Part shown: positions 52,765 to 62,133 of the stretch, one piece after another
How positions within the stretch are numbered: position 1 is the stretch's first letter
How the letters are laid out: every line of letters starts with the position of its first letter
Assembly: GCA_038146985.1 (NCBI GenBank)
Contig: JAYQSQ010000011.1
Span: forward strand, 1-64,000
DNA: 64,000 nucleotides
Direction of reading: 5' to 3'
From: JADHLJ01 sp038146985
GTDB taxonomy: Bacteria; Pseudomonadota; Alphaproteobacteria; Thalassobaculales; Thalassobaculaceae
Translations under genes and position numbers: made by a program
Notes under the pieces: generated by a model
What the model was told of the DNA's origin: nothing
Seen by the model: the letters and a program-made list of their open reading frames with translations, nothing else
Database searches by the model: none

Positions 52765-55698
52765 GGCCGATTAGAAACATTTCAAGCACGGACAATTCAC
52801 GAAGGAAGTCATCGCCGCGCGGAAGCTCTGGAAGCCCGCGTGGCGGCAAGTAACTCAGTGGCAGCGCGATCAGGAGTTGGATCGGGACACTCTGTCAACC
52901 TGCCAGGATTGTGAGAAAAATCCCGGCGCTGGTGGTCATTCGCGCAGGCGGCACTTGGGCTGAGCGATAAGATGGAGCTTATTCAAAGCCCTCATTGAAG
53001 GACTGGTTAAAGAATGGAGACCACTCGCAGACAGAAACCCGAGACAGATCGGCTCCCATGCAATTTGCTGCGTGAAGCCCAGGCTGAGCGTTTGTCTCAG
53101 GGCTGAGGGGATGAAGGCGATTCTGGCCAGGTGCTGCCGGCGCCGTCATTCGGAATGTCTAAACGGTGATGGTTTCGAAGCAGCGGAAGGGAGCTTTTCG
53201 TGACCTGATGGCGAAAATGGCAACAGCGTCTTGCAGGACTCGGTACCTCAGGCAACACGCTGCAAATGGACCTTGATATGCGGGCTGAAGGATCTTGAGA
53301 AGATCGGAACTCGCTGGAAGCGGATGCGGCTAAACTCATGTCAAATAGGTCTGGCGGAGCTGACCCTGGTGGAAAAGCAGATCTTGACGCATCAGTGGCT
53401 CGCCTTGGGGACCCGAAGTGGGGCAGGGAAAACCGTCAACAAAAAAACAGCTTTGAGGTTTGCTGAGCCTCCGGCTCGGCCGTCGCGCTATATCCGATGG
53501 CATGTTCGTTTCCGTGTTCCCTGCGTCCAGACCGACCGCCCCAGACGGCATTCACCCGACCGTTCTTGGTCAGCCACCTGCTCGATCGACACAGCGCCCC
53601 GCCCAGGCGGCCGCCAGCTGGAATGGGGGCCGTGCTCACCATCGGAGCTCTCCGTCAGCTCGTCGCAACCCCTGGCGCAGACTCCAGCCGGATACGGCTG
53701 ATCGAGCGTCACTGTCGGGCTGGCTCTCCGAGTTCCCGCCGGCCAGCAAGCCACCACCGCTACCAAGCCGCAGGACGGCATTCCGTCCTCTTGCACAGAC
53801 CCGGCGGTCGTATACCGAGTTGCACCGGATCTCAAGGAAGCGTTCCCGCGGTCAGCTCCGCCCGTCGCGGAGCTGCGTGAACAGCTTCCGCCAACAAGCC
53901 AGCCATGGCCGGATCGCTGGCTCTCGGCTCTTCACTCTTGTCATTGAAACGATGGTCACCCCATCGGGTGGCCCTGCGATCGCCGTCTCAGACCCCTGAA
54001 TTGACGTTCACGTGGCCACATCTCGTGGTTATAAGGCAAAATTTTGGAGTGATACGACTTTCTGCAGACCAAACCCATGAGCAGAACCTTCCGCATGTAC
54101 CTGACGGATGAAACTCGATGAGTTTACCAAAGTGCCTAGAGCTTTGGGTCCCCACGGCCCCAAGACGAGACATTCCCAGAAGCGAGGACGTCTTGGCGTG
54201 TCTCGACCGTATTGATACATTCTTCGGTTTCGTCACGGATCTCGCCGGATCACAAATGAACCGTAAAGAGATCCGACCCAGATGGTCTGACCACCACCGA
54301 GTCCATCGTCGACCACTGCTTAGTTCGCGAGTGGCTCCGCCAAGGTTGGCGTCCCACCCAGCGGGCCACCTCTGCCCCTGATCGAACCAGGCTCAGGCCC
54401 TGGGAGGATCTGCAGCAATAGAGCTGGTCATGGCAAAGCCGCGACAAGTTCTTAGGCTTCACCCTCACCCACGGACGATCTTCAACCCTTCCGAGAAAGC
54501 GATCTCCACCGCCCGTGTCTACCAGAAGATCGCCGCTGGCAACATCAGCCATCGCCCTACAACTTCCGCAAACGTGCCCACCGCATCTCGCGCGCTCGGC
54601 GGGTACTTCTCTTCGACCGTGCGGCGGCGACCCCAAGCTTGGTCCGCCACCCCCGTGATCCCGTCGCGGCCTCTGACGCTGTACGCATCCGTCACCTCAA
54701 AGCGTAAACATCGACACTTTATAAAAGCCATTTATTACAATGTCTTGGGGAGTTTTCCAACCTTCCCGTAGCACCGTTGAAAAGGCAGATCCCCAAAAAT
54801 AGGGGTCTTGGAGCTTTTCATGCCTCATAGCAGAACTCGGTGCCGCCAGGCCTCCGCCGACCACCTTTCTCGTTTGAAATGTAAACCCCAGACAAACTTG
54901 GGGGCTCAGCTATATAGACTACTTAGCAGTGTTGTTTTTTGGGTACTGTCAGCTTCGTTGTTTTGGAGGAACGGATGTCCACCGCTTTCCTAAACTTGAT
55001 CCAGAATTAGCAGAAAAGACTAAGCGACGCCCTCACCGGGCCGTCATGTGCACAAACAACAGAGCCCGGCACATTTCGACGCAGAACTCGAAGCGCTTTG
55101 CAATTTATTAGAAAGCAGCGCCTGCGACATGGCAGGGTGACCCTCGCCGAGTATGGCGCGCTCTCGAGGCTTCTGGCTAAAATGAACGCGGATTAAAGGT
55201 CAGCGTCGGTCGCCGGCAGCAGTTCCTTGATCTCGGCCTCGACCTCGTCAGCTCGTCCGGCTCATTGCCGAAATGGTTGAGGTCAACGTAGGTTTCCCAC
55301 GAAAGTGGAGCCCTTTCCGGATCAAGTAGGCCAGTAGATCGTCCCTCCCCAGCTAGGGCGGGTCAATGCCCCCTGCCGCTCCTGAGGACGGCATCCTGGG
55401 CTTGTCTGGCGTGATGACTCCCGGCATCGATCCCTCATCCGCTGAACTTGAGAAGATAGCATGCCAACTAAGCAGTTTTTGGCGTTTTTAGCCGCCAGGT
55501 CGCGGTAATATGCGCCGCATCGGTCGTTGCCGAACTTGGTGACGCGAGGGCATCCCGTTGCCAAAGCTCAACGGTCTGGCATCGCGGTCACAGGGCATAT
55601 CGCGCAACAGAGTTGCCTTGCGGTACTGACCACGCCGCTCACTTTTTGGCACGCGGACCATCTCGTTAGGGGGAAGTCAGCCAAGTTGATAGAGCCGG
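52765..55698. other. Gene-poor, apparently degraded DNA
   Basis: Nearly 3 kb in which I find no gene I can name. Short open stretches look protein-like but lack starts or are broken. One is 53299-53466 on the plus strand, with DAAKLMSNRSGGADPGGKAD. Another is about 55195-55310 on the minus strand, reading ETYVDLNHFGNEPDEL and, one base out of register, EVEAEIKELLPATDADL then stop. No transposase, integrase or RNA gene was recognised. Composition in most of it is intermediate in GC. It probably consists of decayed mobile or plasmid-derived genes. Confidence 0.5.
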
Positions 55699-56193
55699 TC
55701 AGCATGACGCTCTTCCTCGTTTTAAAACTAAATGCGCGCCTGAGCCGTTAGCAGAGAAAACGGAGCTGCTGCCGTCCCGTTGCATCAACATCACATCATA
55801 GGCTTCCCTTGTCTTCCGGGCCCATGCCGAGCCATAAGGCATGCCGGGAACAGCTAAGCCCATTCCTTTGGCATCTCAAACAACAGGCGTTTATGTCAGC
55901 GACCGGCACGTGGCCTTCGATCACATAGCCATCAATAAATGCGGTGTGACGGAAGCCATTGACGGCGGCACTCCTGCTTCCATCTTCGCTCCAGCTAAAA
56001 GCGAATTCGGCATATTCTCAATTTTAACAGTGAAGCCATTGCTCGTGAGGATTTCGCCCCTCGGGCAGCATCCGCAGTTCGGATCCTTCAGAACTTTAAT
56101 GAGCTTTTCAGAAGCGTTTGCGACGTCTGGCAAAGCGGTCATCGCCAGCGTACCCACCAATACCTCGCGACGGGTTAAAAAAATATTGGCCAT
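55699..56193 (-). pseudogene. DUF411 family metal-binding protein, frameshifted
   Basis: The first 80 residues are clearly DUF411: a twin-arginine-like leader (TRREVLVGTLAM), VLKDPNCGCCPRGEIL, SNGFTVKIEN and AGVPPSMAS. The frame is then lost at 55950/55951, where one missing base would restore a cysteine and the continuation HTAFIDGYVIEGHVPVADI. Two further single-base losses are needed to read LLFEMPKE and then LAVPGMPYGSAWARK followed by AYDVMLMQRDGSSSVFSANG. The repaired length, about 165 residues, is normal for the family. DUF411 proteins are exported and linked to copper or other heavy-metal resistance islands. Decay is the simple reading, but sequencing error is possible. Confidence 0.75.
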
Positions 56194-56492
56194 TCTGCCT
56201 CCTTTTGTTTGACAGCCACTCCAGACCCGTCCACTCTTTTGGGAGAGAAAGAGACGATTGAAGTCTTTTGTTTACCCAGAGATCAGTGTGGGCGATCCAG
56301 ATATACACTTCAGCAGTGTCTCAAGTCCGTTCGGGGCTGACCGGCTTTGGTCGTAGAGTATGCGGGGAAGGCACCCTTGAGAGGGGGAGTACGATATAAA
56401 CGACGTCGTCGCTCTCGGCCCACCCTCTAAAGGGCATCCTTCACCGATAACGGATGCTACAGCCCCCCACGCCGTCGGGCTACTCCGCACGT
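56194..56492. other. Spacer between the DUF411 remnant and the primase fragment
   Basis: About 300 bp. A minus-strand open frame of 72 codons overlaps it, but it shows no recognisable family and I do not call it. It may be the decayed 3' continuation of the primase-type gene or the promoter of the DUF411 gene; neither can be shown. Confidence 0.4.
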
Positions 56493-57068
56493 TCAGCAGA
56501 AGCGATGGAGGGCCTGGGCTTCAGCCTCAACGCGCGACAGTCCCCCATCGAACTCGGCGATGCCAGCGCGCTCGTCGAAATGCGCCTGCCAGTCCTTGTC
56601 CGTCCCACCAGCCTGTTTTTCGGGCGCAGATTCGAGCTGTTTTTTTGCGTCCGCATCGTCCACATCGTCCGCACCCTTGTTTTTCATAGTCTTATCGCGG
56701 ACGTTCCCAAGCGAGGTATTCGATGTGTCGTCCGAATCATTGTTGACCGTCCACAAGTCGGATGAAGCGAAGCCATTGGCCGCATTGGCTTTTCGTATTG
56801 AAGCGGACGATGCGGACGTTTCGGACGTTTGTGTTCCCGCCTTTTCTGGCGCCGAGTCGGAGGATGCAGAGGTAATGCGGATGAGTCGGGTCCGTGCCCG
56901 GTCTCCCTCGCGCTTGTGGTCGACCTCGATGCCGATCTTGCGAAGGAACGTCGCCGCACAACGCAGTCGCATCCCTAAGGCACGAGAGCTGTTGGGCCAG
57001 ATCTTTGACTTGACCGCGCGATCGCCCGCAAACTCCCCAAGGACGTCCAGAAGCTTAGAGGCGGTTCC
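56493..57068 (-). pseudogene. 3' fragment of a phage/plasmid-type primase-helicase protein
   Basis: Open frame with no start of its own at the expected place. It reads SKLLDVLGEFAGDRAVKSKI, WPNSSRALGMRLRCAATFLR, KIGIEVDHKREGDRARTRLI, a winged-helix end that I associate with DUF3987/primase-type proteins of mobile elements. A low-complexity, Asp/Ala/Ser-rich tail follows, then DWQAHFDERAGIAEFDGGLS. The fragment is open right up to, and in the same frame as, the TAG stop of the ABC gene at 57069, so the 5' part is missing and the junction lies within about 30 bp of that stop. An internal ATG at 56972 could give a 159-residue product, but I regard this as a remnant. Confidence 0.6.
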
Positions 57069-60000
57069 CTATTCCGCCGCCGCCTGATGAGCGCTGGCGA
57101 GTTGGCGGGAAACCAGGGTCGCGTAGAGACCGCCCGAGGCCAGAAGCTCGTCATGGGTGCCGGTTTCCACCAGCCGGCCTTCCTCGAGCACGACGATCTT
57201 GTCGGCATCGCGGATGGTCGACAGGCGGTGGGCGATAACGACCGTCGTCCGGTCGGCCTTCAGCACGTCCAGCGCCCGGCGGACCGCCGCCTCGTTGACC
57301 GCGTCGAGATGGCTCGTCGCCTCGTCGAGGATCAGGATCGGCGCGTCCTTCAGAAACGCCCGGGCAATAGCCACGCGTTGGCGCTGACCGCCGGATAGGC
57401 TGGTGCCCCGCTCGCCGACCACGGTGTCGAGGCCGTCGGGAAGCGTTTCGATCAGCGAGTCCAGGGCCGCGTGCTTGAGGGCCGCGTTCAGTTCCTCCTC
57501 GCCGGCTTCCGGACGCGCGATCATCACATTGGCCCGCAATGTGTCGTTGAACAGATAAGTGTCCTGGGCGACCAGGGCGATCCGGCTTCTGAGATCGTCG
57601 AGTTTGTAGTCTCTCAAATCGGTGCCGTTCAGCGTCACCCGGCCATCGTCTGGATCCCAGAACCGCATCAGCAGCTGCGCCGTCGTGGTCTTGCCGGCGC
57701 CCGAAGTGCCGACCAGCGCGACGGTCTGTGCCGCCGGAATCTCGACCGTGATGTTCTCAAGCGCACGGCGTCCCTGGCCCGGGTAGGTGAAGCTTACGGC
57801 CTCCAGTGACAGGCCGGCGATACCGGCATGAAGCTCCGGCGCGCCCGGCCCATCGGTGACCGGGATCGGTTCGTTCTCGAGCGCATAGTAGCGCCGGGTC
57901 GCGCCTAGGGTGTCGGCGAGCTGGCGGCCGATCTGGGCGATCTCGGAGACCGGCAAAAAGGCTGCCATGGCAAGCAGGGTGATCAGCGGCAGGATGCCCG
58001 GGTCAATCACCTCCGAACCGGCCAGCGAAGCCCCGGTCACGACGACCGCGAGGCCGCCGAGGCCAGTGAAGATCTCCAGCAGGCTTTGCTGCTTGGTCAG
58101 CTCCGCGAAGAACGGCAGGCGCAGCGCGATGTGATGATCGGCCAGCTTGTCGAAACCCTCGGCCCGGCGCTTTTCGTCCTGGAAGGTGACGATCTCGCCG
58201 AGGCCCTGCACGGAATCGACCGCGAAGGCACCGAGTTCTCCCGCCGCTTCCCGCGCCTTGGAGCCGAGCCGGTCGACCCGTTCGCGCATCAGGAAGGGGC
58301 TGAGGCCGACGGCGACGAGAAACGGGATCAGCGCCAGCGCTATCCAGACGCTTTGGGCGCCCAGGAACCAGACCACAAGCGCCGGGACCAGCACCGCGAC
58401 GAAAGCCGGGGCCACGGTATGGGCGAAGAAATATTCGATCAGCTCGATATCGTGGGTCGCGAGACTCATCAGGTCCCCGGTGCGGCGGCGCACCAGATAG
58501 GCCGGTGCCAGGGCGTCGAGCTTGCGGAAGGCATCAACCCGCATCTCGGCCAGCAGCCGGAAAGCCATGTCATGGGCGATCCAGGATTCGAGCCAGTGCA
58601 CGATCCCGGCCATCGGCGCCAGTACCCAGAGCCAGATCAGATACTGGTCGTACGGCGTTCCATTCTTCAGGTTGAGGACGATCAGCGCGCTTGCCACGCC
58701 GACCCCGATGAAGGCGAGCACCCGCACCACGCCGAAGGTGAAGGTCAGCGCCAACCGTCCCTTCCACGGCATGATCACGCCCATCAGCGCGGTGACCACC
58801 TGGAACCAGTTAAGCCCCTCGGCCTTGATCACGCCCTCGGTCATCGGCCGCTTGGCGCCACCGGGCGTTGAATCGAGCGTCTCCGCCGCCACCCGTTCGC
58901 CCAGCTGGGGAACCAGCGCCACATCGTCGGCGCGCTTCGATTCCCGTGCCTGCTCCTGCATCAGCGACGCGTAGACGCCGCCCGCCTTCATCAGATCCGA
59001 ATGCTTGCCGGTCTCGGCGACCCGGCCCTGATCAAGTACGATGATCCGGTCGCAATCAATGACGCTGGACAACCGGTGCGCCAGGATCAGCGTGGTGCGC
59101 CCCTTCATCAGCCGGTCGAGCGCTTCCTGAATGACCGCCTCGTTCTCGGCATCGACGGCCGACAAGGCCTCGTCCAGCACCAGGATCGGCGTGTCGCGCA
59201 GGACCGCCCGGGCAATCGCGACCCGCTGGCGCTGGCCGCCGGAAAGCTTGATCCCCTTCTCACCGATGACCGTGTCGTAGCCCTCGGGCAAGCCCTCGAT
59301 AAAGCCGTGAATGTTGGCGGTCTTGGCGGCGGCGATCACCGAGTCCTGATCCGCGTCGGGACGGCCCATGCGGATGTTCTCGCCAATCGTGCCGTGGAAC
59401 AGGAAGGTGTCCTGGTTGACGACGGATATGTCACGGCGGATCTGCTCGAAACTCAGCTCGCGTAGATCGACGCCACCGAGTGTAACCCGGCCTTCCTCCG
59501 GGTCGAAGAACCGCAACAGCAGGCGGACGACCGAGGATTTGCCGCAGCCGCTCGGACCGACAACACCGATCCTCTCTCCGGCGGCAACCGAGAAATCCAG
59601 CCCCTGATGCACCAGCCGGCGGGCGCCGGGATAACGGAAGACCACGTTCTCGAAGGCGATCGACGGCTCCAGACGGCCCGCATCTGGATTCGCGGGCCGG
59701 TCCTCCACGTCGGAGGTCGCGTCCAGGATCGAGTAGATCCCCTGGGCCGCCGACATGCCGACCATGCCCTGGTGCAGGACATTGCGCAGCTCTCGCATGG
59801 GCCGGAAGATCTCGACGCCCATCATCAGGATGATCAGCAGCCCGGTCAGCTCCATCTCGCCGCCGGTGACCCGGTACGCGCCGAGGACCAGCGCTGCCGC
59901 CGCGCCGATGGTGATGGCGCAGTCGGTGATACCGCGCGAAAGCACGTTGGTGCCCAGCACCCACATGGTGCGCTGGAACAGATCGCGTGCCTTGAAGGCG

Positions 60001-60662
60001 AGGGAATCGGCCCTCGGTCCGCTCTGCCCGAAGGCTTTCAGCGTGGCGAGGCCCTGAATTGAATCGAGGAACTCGGCGGCGAAGCTGGCATAGGAGGCCT
60101 GCCGGCCCTTGGAATTGTTCACATCGAAGCTGTGCCAGGCGGCGGGCAAGAACAGGGCGATCATCGCGAAGGCGAACAGAACCGCCGCGACCGGAAGATC
60201 GATCCAGGCGACAAAGGCGAAGATGAACAGTGGGGTGAGGAACGAGACCATCAGCTGTGGCAGGTACTGGCCGAAATAGGTCTCCAACTGCTCCACCCCG
60301 TCGACCAGTGACAAGGTCAGCGCGCCGGACCGTTGCTTGCCGGCATAGGCCGGGCCGAGCGCCGCGATCCGGTCGAAGAGGGTGCGCCGCAAATGTTGCT
60401 GCACGATGGCCGCGGTCTTGTGGGCGACCATGGTGCGCCAATGCTCGAACAGGCCACGCGCCACCATCACCACGGCGATGCCGAGGATCGGGATGGTGAG
60501 TTGGTCAATGGAATCGCCGGCGAAGATGCGTCCGATCAGCCAGCCGAGCAAAGCCAGCCGCGCCACCCCGAGCGCCGCCGCGACAAGGCCGATCAGCATC
60601 GAGAAAAAGATGCGCCCGCGCACCCCCTGGGTGAAGCTCCACAAACGCGTTTCCAGATGCAT
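57069..60662 (-). CDS. Double-length ABC exporter (two fused membrane-ATPase halves)
   Basis: Protein of 1197 residues containing two complete exporter halves. Half one has a six-segment membrane domain (about 1-320) and an ATPase domain with Walker A GVVGPSGCGKSS, signature LSGGQRQRVAIARA and Walker B ILVLDEAL. Half two, from about 620, has a second membrane domain and Walker A ALVGTSGAGKTT, signature LSGGQRQRVAIARA and Walker B ILILDEAT. The layout recalls CydDC-like or MsbA-type heterodimers joined in one chain; the substrate is unknown. ATG 60662 (MHLETRLWSF) is preferred to an upstream start. The stop abuts a foreign gene fragment. Confidence 0.92.
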   Translation of the reverse strand: MHLETRLWSFTQGVRGRIFFSMLIGLVAAALGVARLALLGWLIGRIFAGDSIDQLTIPILGIAVVMVARGLFEHWRTMVAHKTAAIVQQHLRRTLFDRIAALGPAYAGKQRSGALTLSLVDGVEQLETYFGQYLPQLMVSFLTPLFIFAFVAWIDLPVAAVLFAFAMIALFLPAAWHSFDVNNSKGRQASYASFAAEFLDSIQGLATLKAFGQSGPRADSLAFKARDLFQRTMWVLGTNVLSRGITDCAITIGAAAALVLGAYRVTGGEMELTGLLIILMMGVEIFRPMRELRNVLHQGMVGMSAAQGIYSILDATSDVEDRPANPDAGRLEPSIAFENVVFRYPGARRLVHQGLDFSVAAGERIGVVGPSGCGKSSVVRLLLRFFDPEEGRVTLGGVDLRELSFEQIRRDISVVNQDTFLFHGTIGENIRMGRPDADQDSVIAAAKTANIHGFIEGLPEGYDTVIGEKGIKLSGGQRQRVAIARAVLRDTPILVLDEALSAVDAENEAVIQEALDRLMKGRTTLILAHRLSSVIDCDRIIVLDQGRVAETGKHSDLMKAGGVYASLMQEQARESKRADDVALVPQLGERVAAETLDSTPGGAKRPMTEGVIKAEGLNWFQVVTALMGVIMPWKGRLALTFTFGVVRVLAFIGVGVASALIVLNLKNGTPYDQYLIWLWVLAPMAGIVHWLESWIAHDMAFRLLAEMRVDAFRKLDALAPAYLVRRRTGDLMSLATHDIELIEYFFAHTVAPAFVAVLVPALVVWFLGAQSVWIALALIPFLVAVGLSPFLMRERVDRLGSKAREAAGELGAFAVDSVQGLGEIVTFQDEKRRAEGFDKLADHHIALRLPFFAELTKQQSLLEIFTGLGGLAVVVTGASLAGSEVIDPGILPLITLLAMAAFLPVSEIAQIGRQLADTLGATRRYYALENEPIPVTDGPGAPELHAGIAGLSLEAVSFTYPGQGRRALENITVEIPAAQTVALVGTSGAGKTTTAQLLMRFWDPDDGRVTLNGTDLRDYKLDDLRSRIALVAQDTYLFNDTLRANVMIARPEAGEEELNAALKHAALDSLIETLPDGLDTVVGERGTSLSGGQRQRVAIARAFLKDAPILILDEATSHLDAVNEAAVRRALDVLKADRTTVVIAHRLSTIRDADKIVVLEEGRLVETGTHDELLASGGLYATLVSRQLASAHQAAAE

Positions 60663-60857
60663 GGCGGGCCCTTTCGGCGGGATGACGGCCGATAGTATAC
60701 CCCCAGCGCGGGCCGACGGCACATGATCGCTTCTAACGAGCCTCGTTAGGTGAACTTAAACCACCGGCGGATGAATCCGGGCGGGCGTTCCCCTTGCCAG
60801 GCCCGCGTGGTACGAAACCGGCATCCCGACGTTTCTTCAGAGCCAAAGGCTGTCCCC

Positions 60858-61739
60858 ATGAGCTGGTATGTCCATCACGTGAACCTTGAGGCCCATGACG
60901 TGCGCGAATCCGTCGCCTTCTTCCGCGACATCGTCGGCTTGGAGGAAGGGAGTTGGAGCTATCCGGAACGGACCGGAAAGGTCGGGAGCACGTCCGAAAC
61001 CCTGGCTCTCTTCGGAACCCAGAACCGGGGCCTGCATATCGTGCGGCCGCGGGCCGACTTCGCCGCGGATAACGGCTTCGTTCACAACCCGACGATCGGC
61101 GGGCACTACGCGATCTGTGTACCCGACGTGCTGGCGGTCAAACAGCGCCTGGAGGCGGCCTGCGTCGTAGTCTCCGACGCCGGGGTCTATGCCATGGCCG
61201 GCATGCATCAGATCTACTGCTTTGACCCGTCCTCGAACCTCGTGGAGATCAACCAGGTGGTCGATGCGTCCGGCGGCGACGGGCCGGTCGACGGCGCGGT
61301 GCATCCGATCCGCAAGGAGCCGGGCGACTGGTACATCCACCACGTCAACCGCCAGGCCCATGACGTGCCGGCGACGGCGGCCTTCTACCGCGATCTGATC
61401 GGCATGGAGCCGGGTGCCTTCAAGACCCCAGGAGCCGACAAGGTCGGCGATTTCGACCGCTCCAACCAGTCGCTGGCAGTATTCGGGCCGGAGAACCGGG
61501 GCCTGCATCTGGTGCGCGGCATGGTGACCTTTCATATCGACAACAACCTGATGCACAATCCGACCTTCGGCGGCCATGTGGCGATCACCGTGCCCAGCGT
61601 CGAGACGGTGATGAAGCGCATGGCCAAGGCCGGCCACCTCTACTCCGACGCCGGCACCTATGCGATGGCCGGCATGCATCAGGTCTACACCTTCGATCCG
61701 GCGATGAATTTCATCGAGATCAATCAGGACGTCGGGTAG
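60858..61739 (+). CDS. Two-domain VOC (glyoxalase/bleomycin resistance-like) protein
   Basis: Protein of 293 residues made of two homologous VOC domains. Domain one begins WYVHHVNLEAHDVRESVAFF and domain two begins WYIHHVNRQAHDVPATAAFY; each ends with a matching YAMAGMHQ-x-Y segment and a final EINQ. Conserved His in VHHVN/IHHVN and Glu in VEINQ/IEINQ can form the metal site of this superfamily in both halves. Possible activities include extradiol dioxygenase, isomerase or lyase; the substrate is unknown. The ATG at 60858 fits. It is divergent from the ABC exporter gene. Confidence 0.88.
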   Translation: MSWYVHHVNLEAHDVRESVAFFRDIVGLEEGSWSYPERTGKVGSTSETLALFGTQNRGLHIVRPRADFAADNGFVHNPTIGGHYAICVPDVLAVKQRLEAACVVVSDAGVYAMAGMHQIYCFDPSSNLVEINQVVDASGGDGPVDGAVHPIRKEPGDWYIHHVNRQAHDVPATAAFYRDLIGMEPGAFKTPGADKVGDFDRSNQSLAVFGPENRGLHLVRGMVTFHIDNNLMHNPTFGGHVAITVPSVETVMKRMAKAGHLYSDAGTYAMAGMHQVYTFDPAMNFIEINQDVG

Positions 61740-62133
61740 GGCACAGGGCGATCGCGTTTAGGCTTCCGTCCCTTTTAGCTGTTAGCCGTCGCCCTGGCGC
61801 AAGGCAGGGCCAGGCACCGGCGGTAACCACGGCATCCTGCCGTCAATCGGCGAACACAGCGGAAAAATTCAGCCGGACGCGCGGCACCATCGCTACACGG
61901 CCCTGCCTTGCGCCTGGGCGACGGTGGGATTTTTGATCACTGCCACAGCCTCTCGCCTGGCGTGAGAAGGATTCAATTCCGGCCGCGCTTAGTTCCTGCT
62001 TAGGCAGGAGCGACGGCGAGAGGGGAGCGCGTTTTTGAACCGTCGCCCTAGCGAAAGCTGGGGCTGGCGGCGGGCGGCGCTTAGCTCCTGATTTCGCAGG
62101 AGCGACGGGGAAGCCTTTCGAGACTCGAGGGTC
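61740..62133. repeat. Palindromic intergenic repeats
   Basis: About 390 bp without a gene. A large inverted repeat has 26-bp arms at 61786-61811 (starting CCGTCGCCCTGGCGCAAGGC) and 61899-61924, with one mismatch. Two smaller related hairpins follow: 61990-62015 around TTCCTGCTTAGGCAGGAG and 62040-62110 with AGCGAAAGCTGGGGCT and GCAGGAGCGACGGGG. The last shares sequence with the units at 16.5 kb and 39.3 kb. They may end transcription of the flanking convergent genes. Confidence 0.75.

Noticed and set aside
53097..54771. Several overlapping open frames of 60-180 codons in the gene-poor region
   Set aside because: They are rich in Arg, Ser and Pro on both strands, lack ribosome binding sites, and match no family I know.
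56272..56490. 72-codon minus-strand frame after the primase fragment
   Set aside because: No homology, no ribosome binding site, and it lies in decayed DNA.
52765..56492. Insertion sequence or integrase
   Set aside because: I looked for DDE transposase, tyrosine and serine recombinase motifs and for terminal inverted repeats and saw none.
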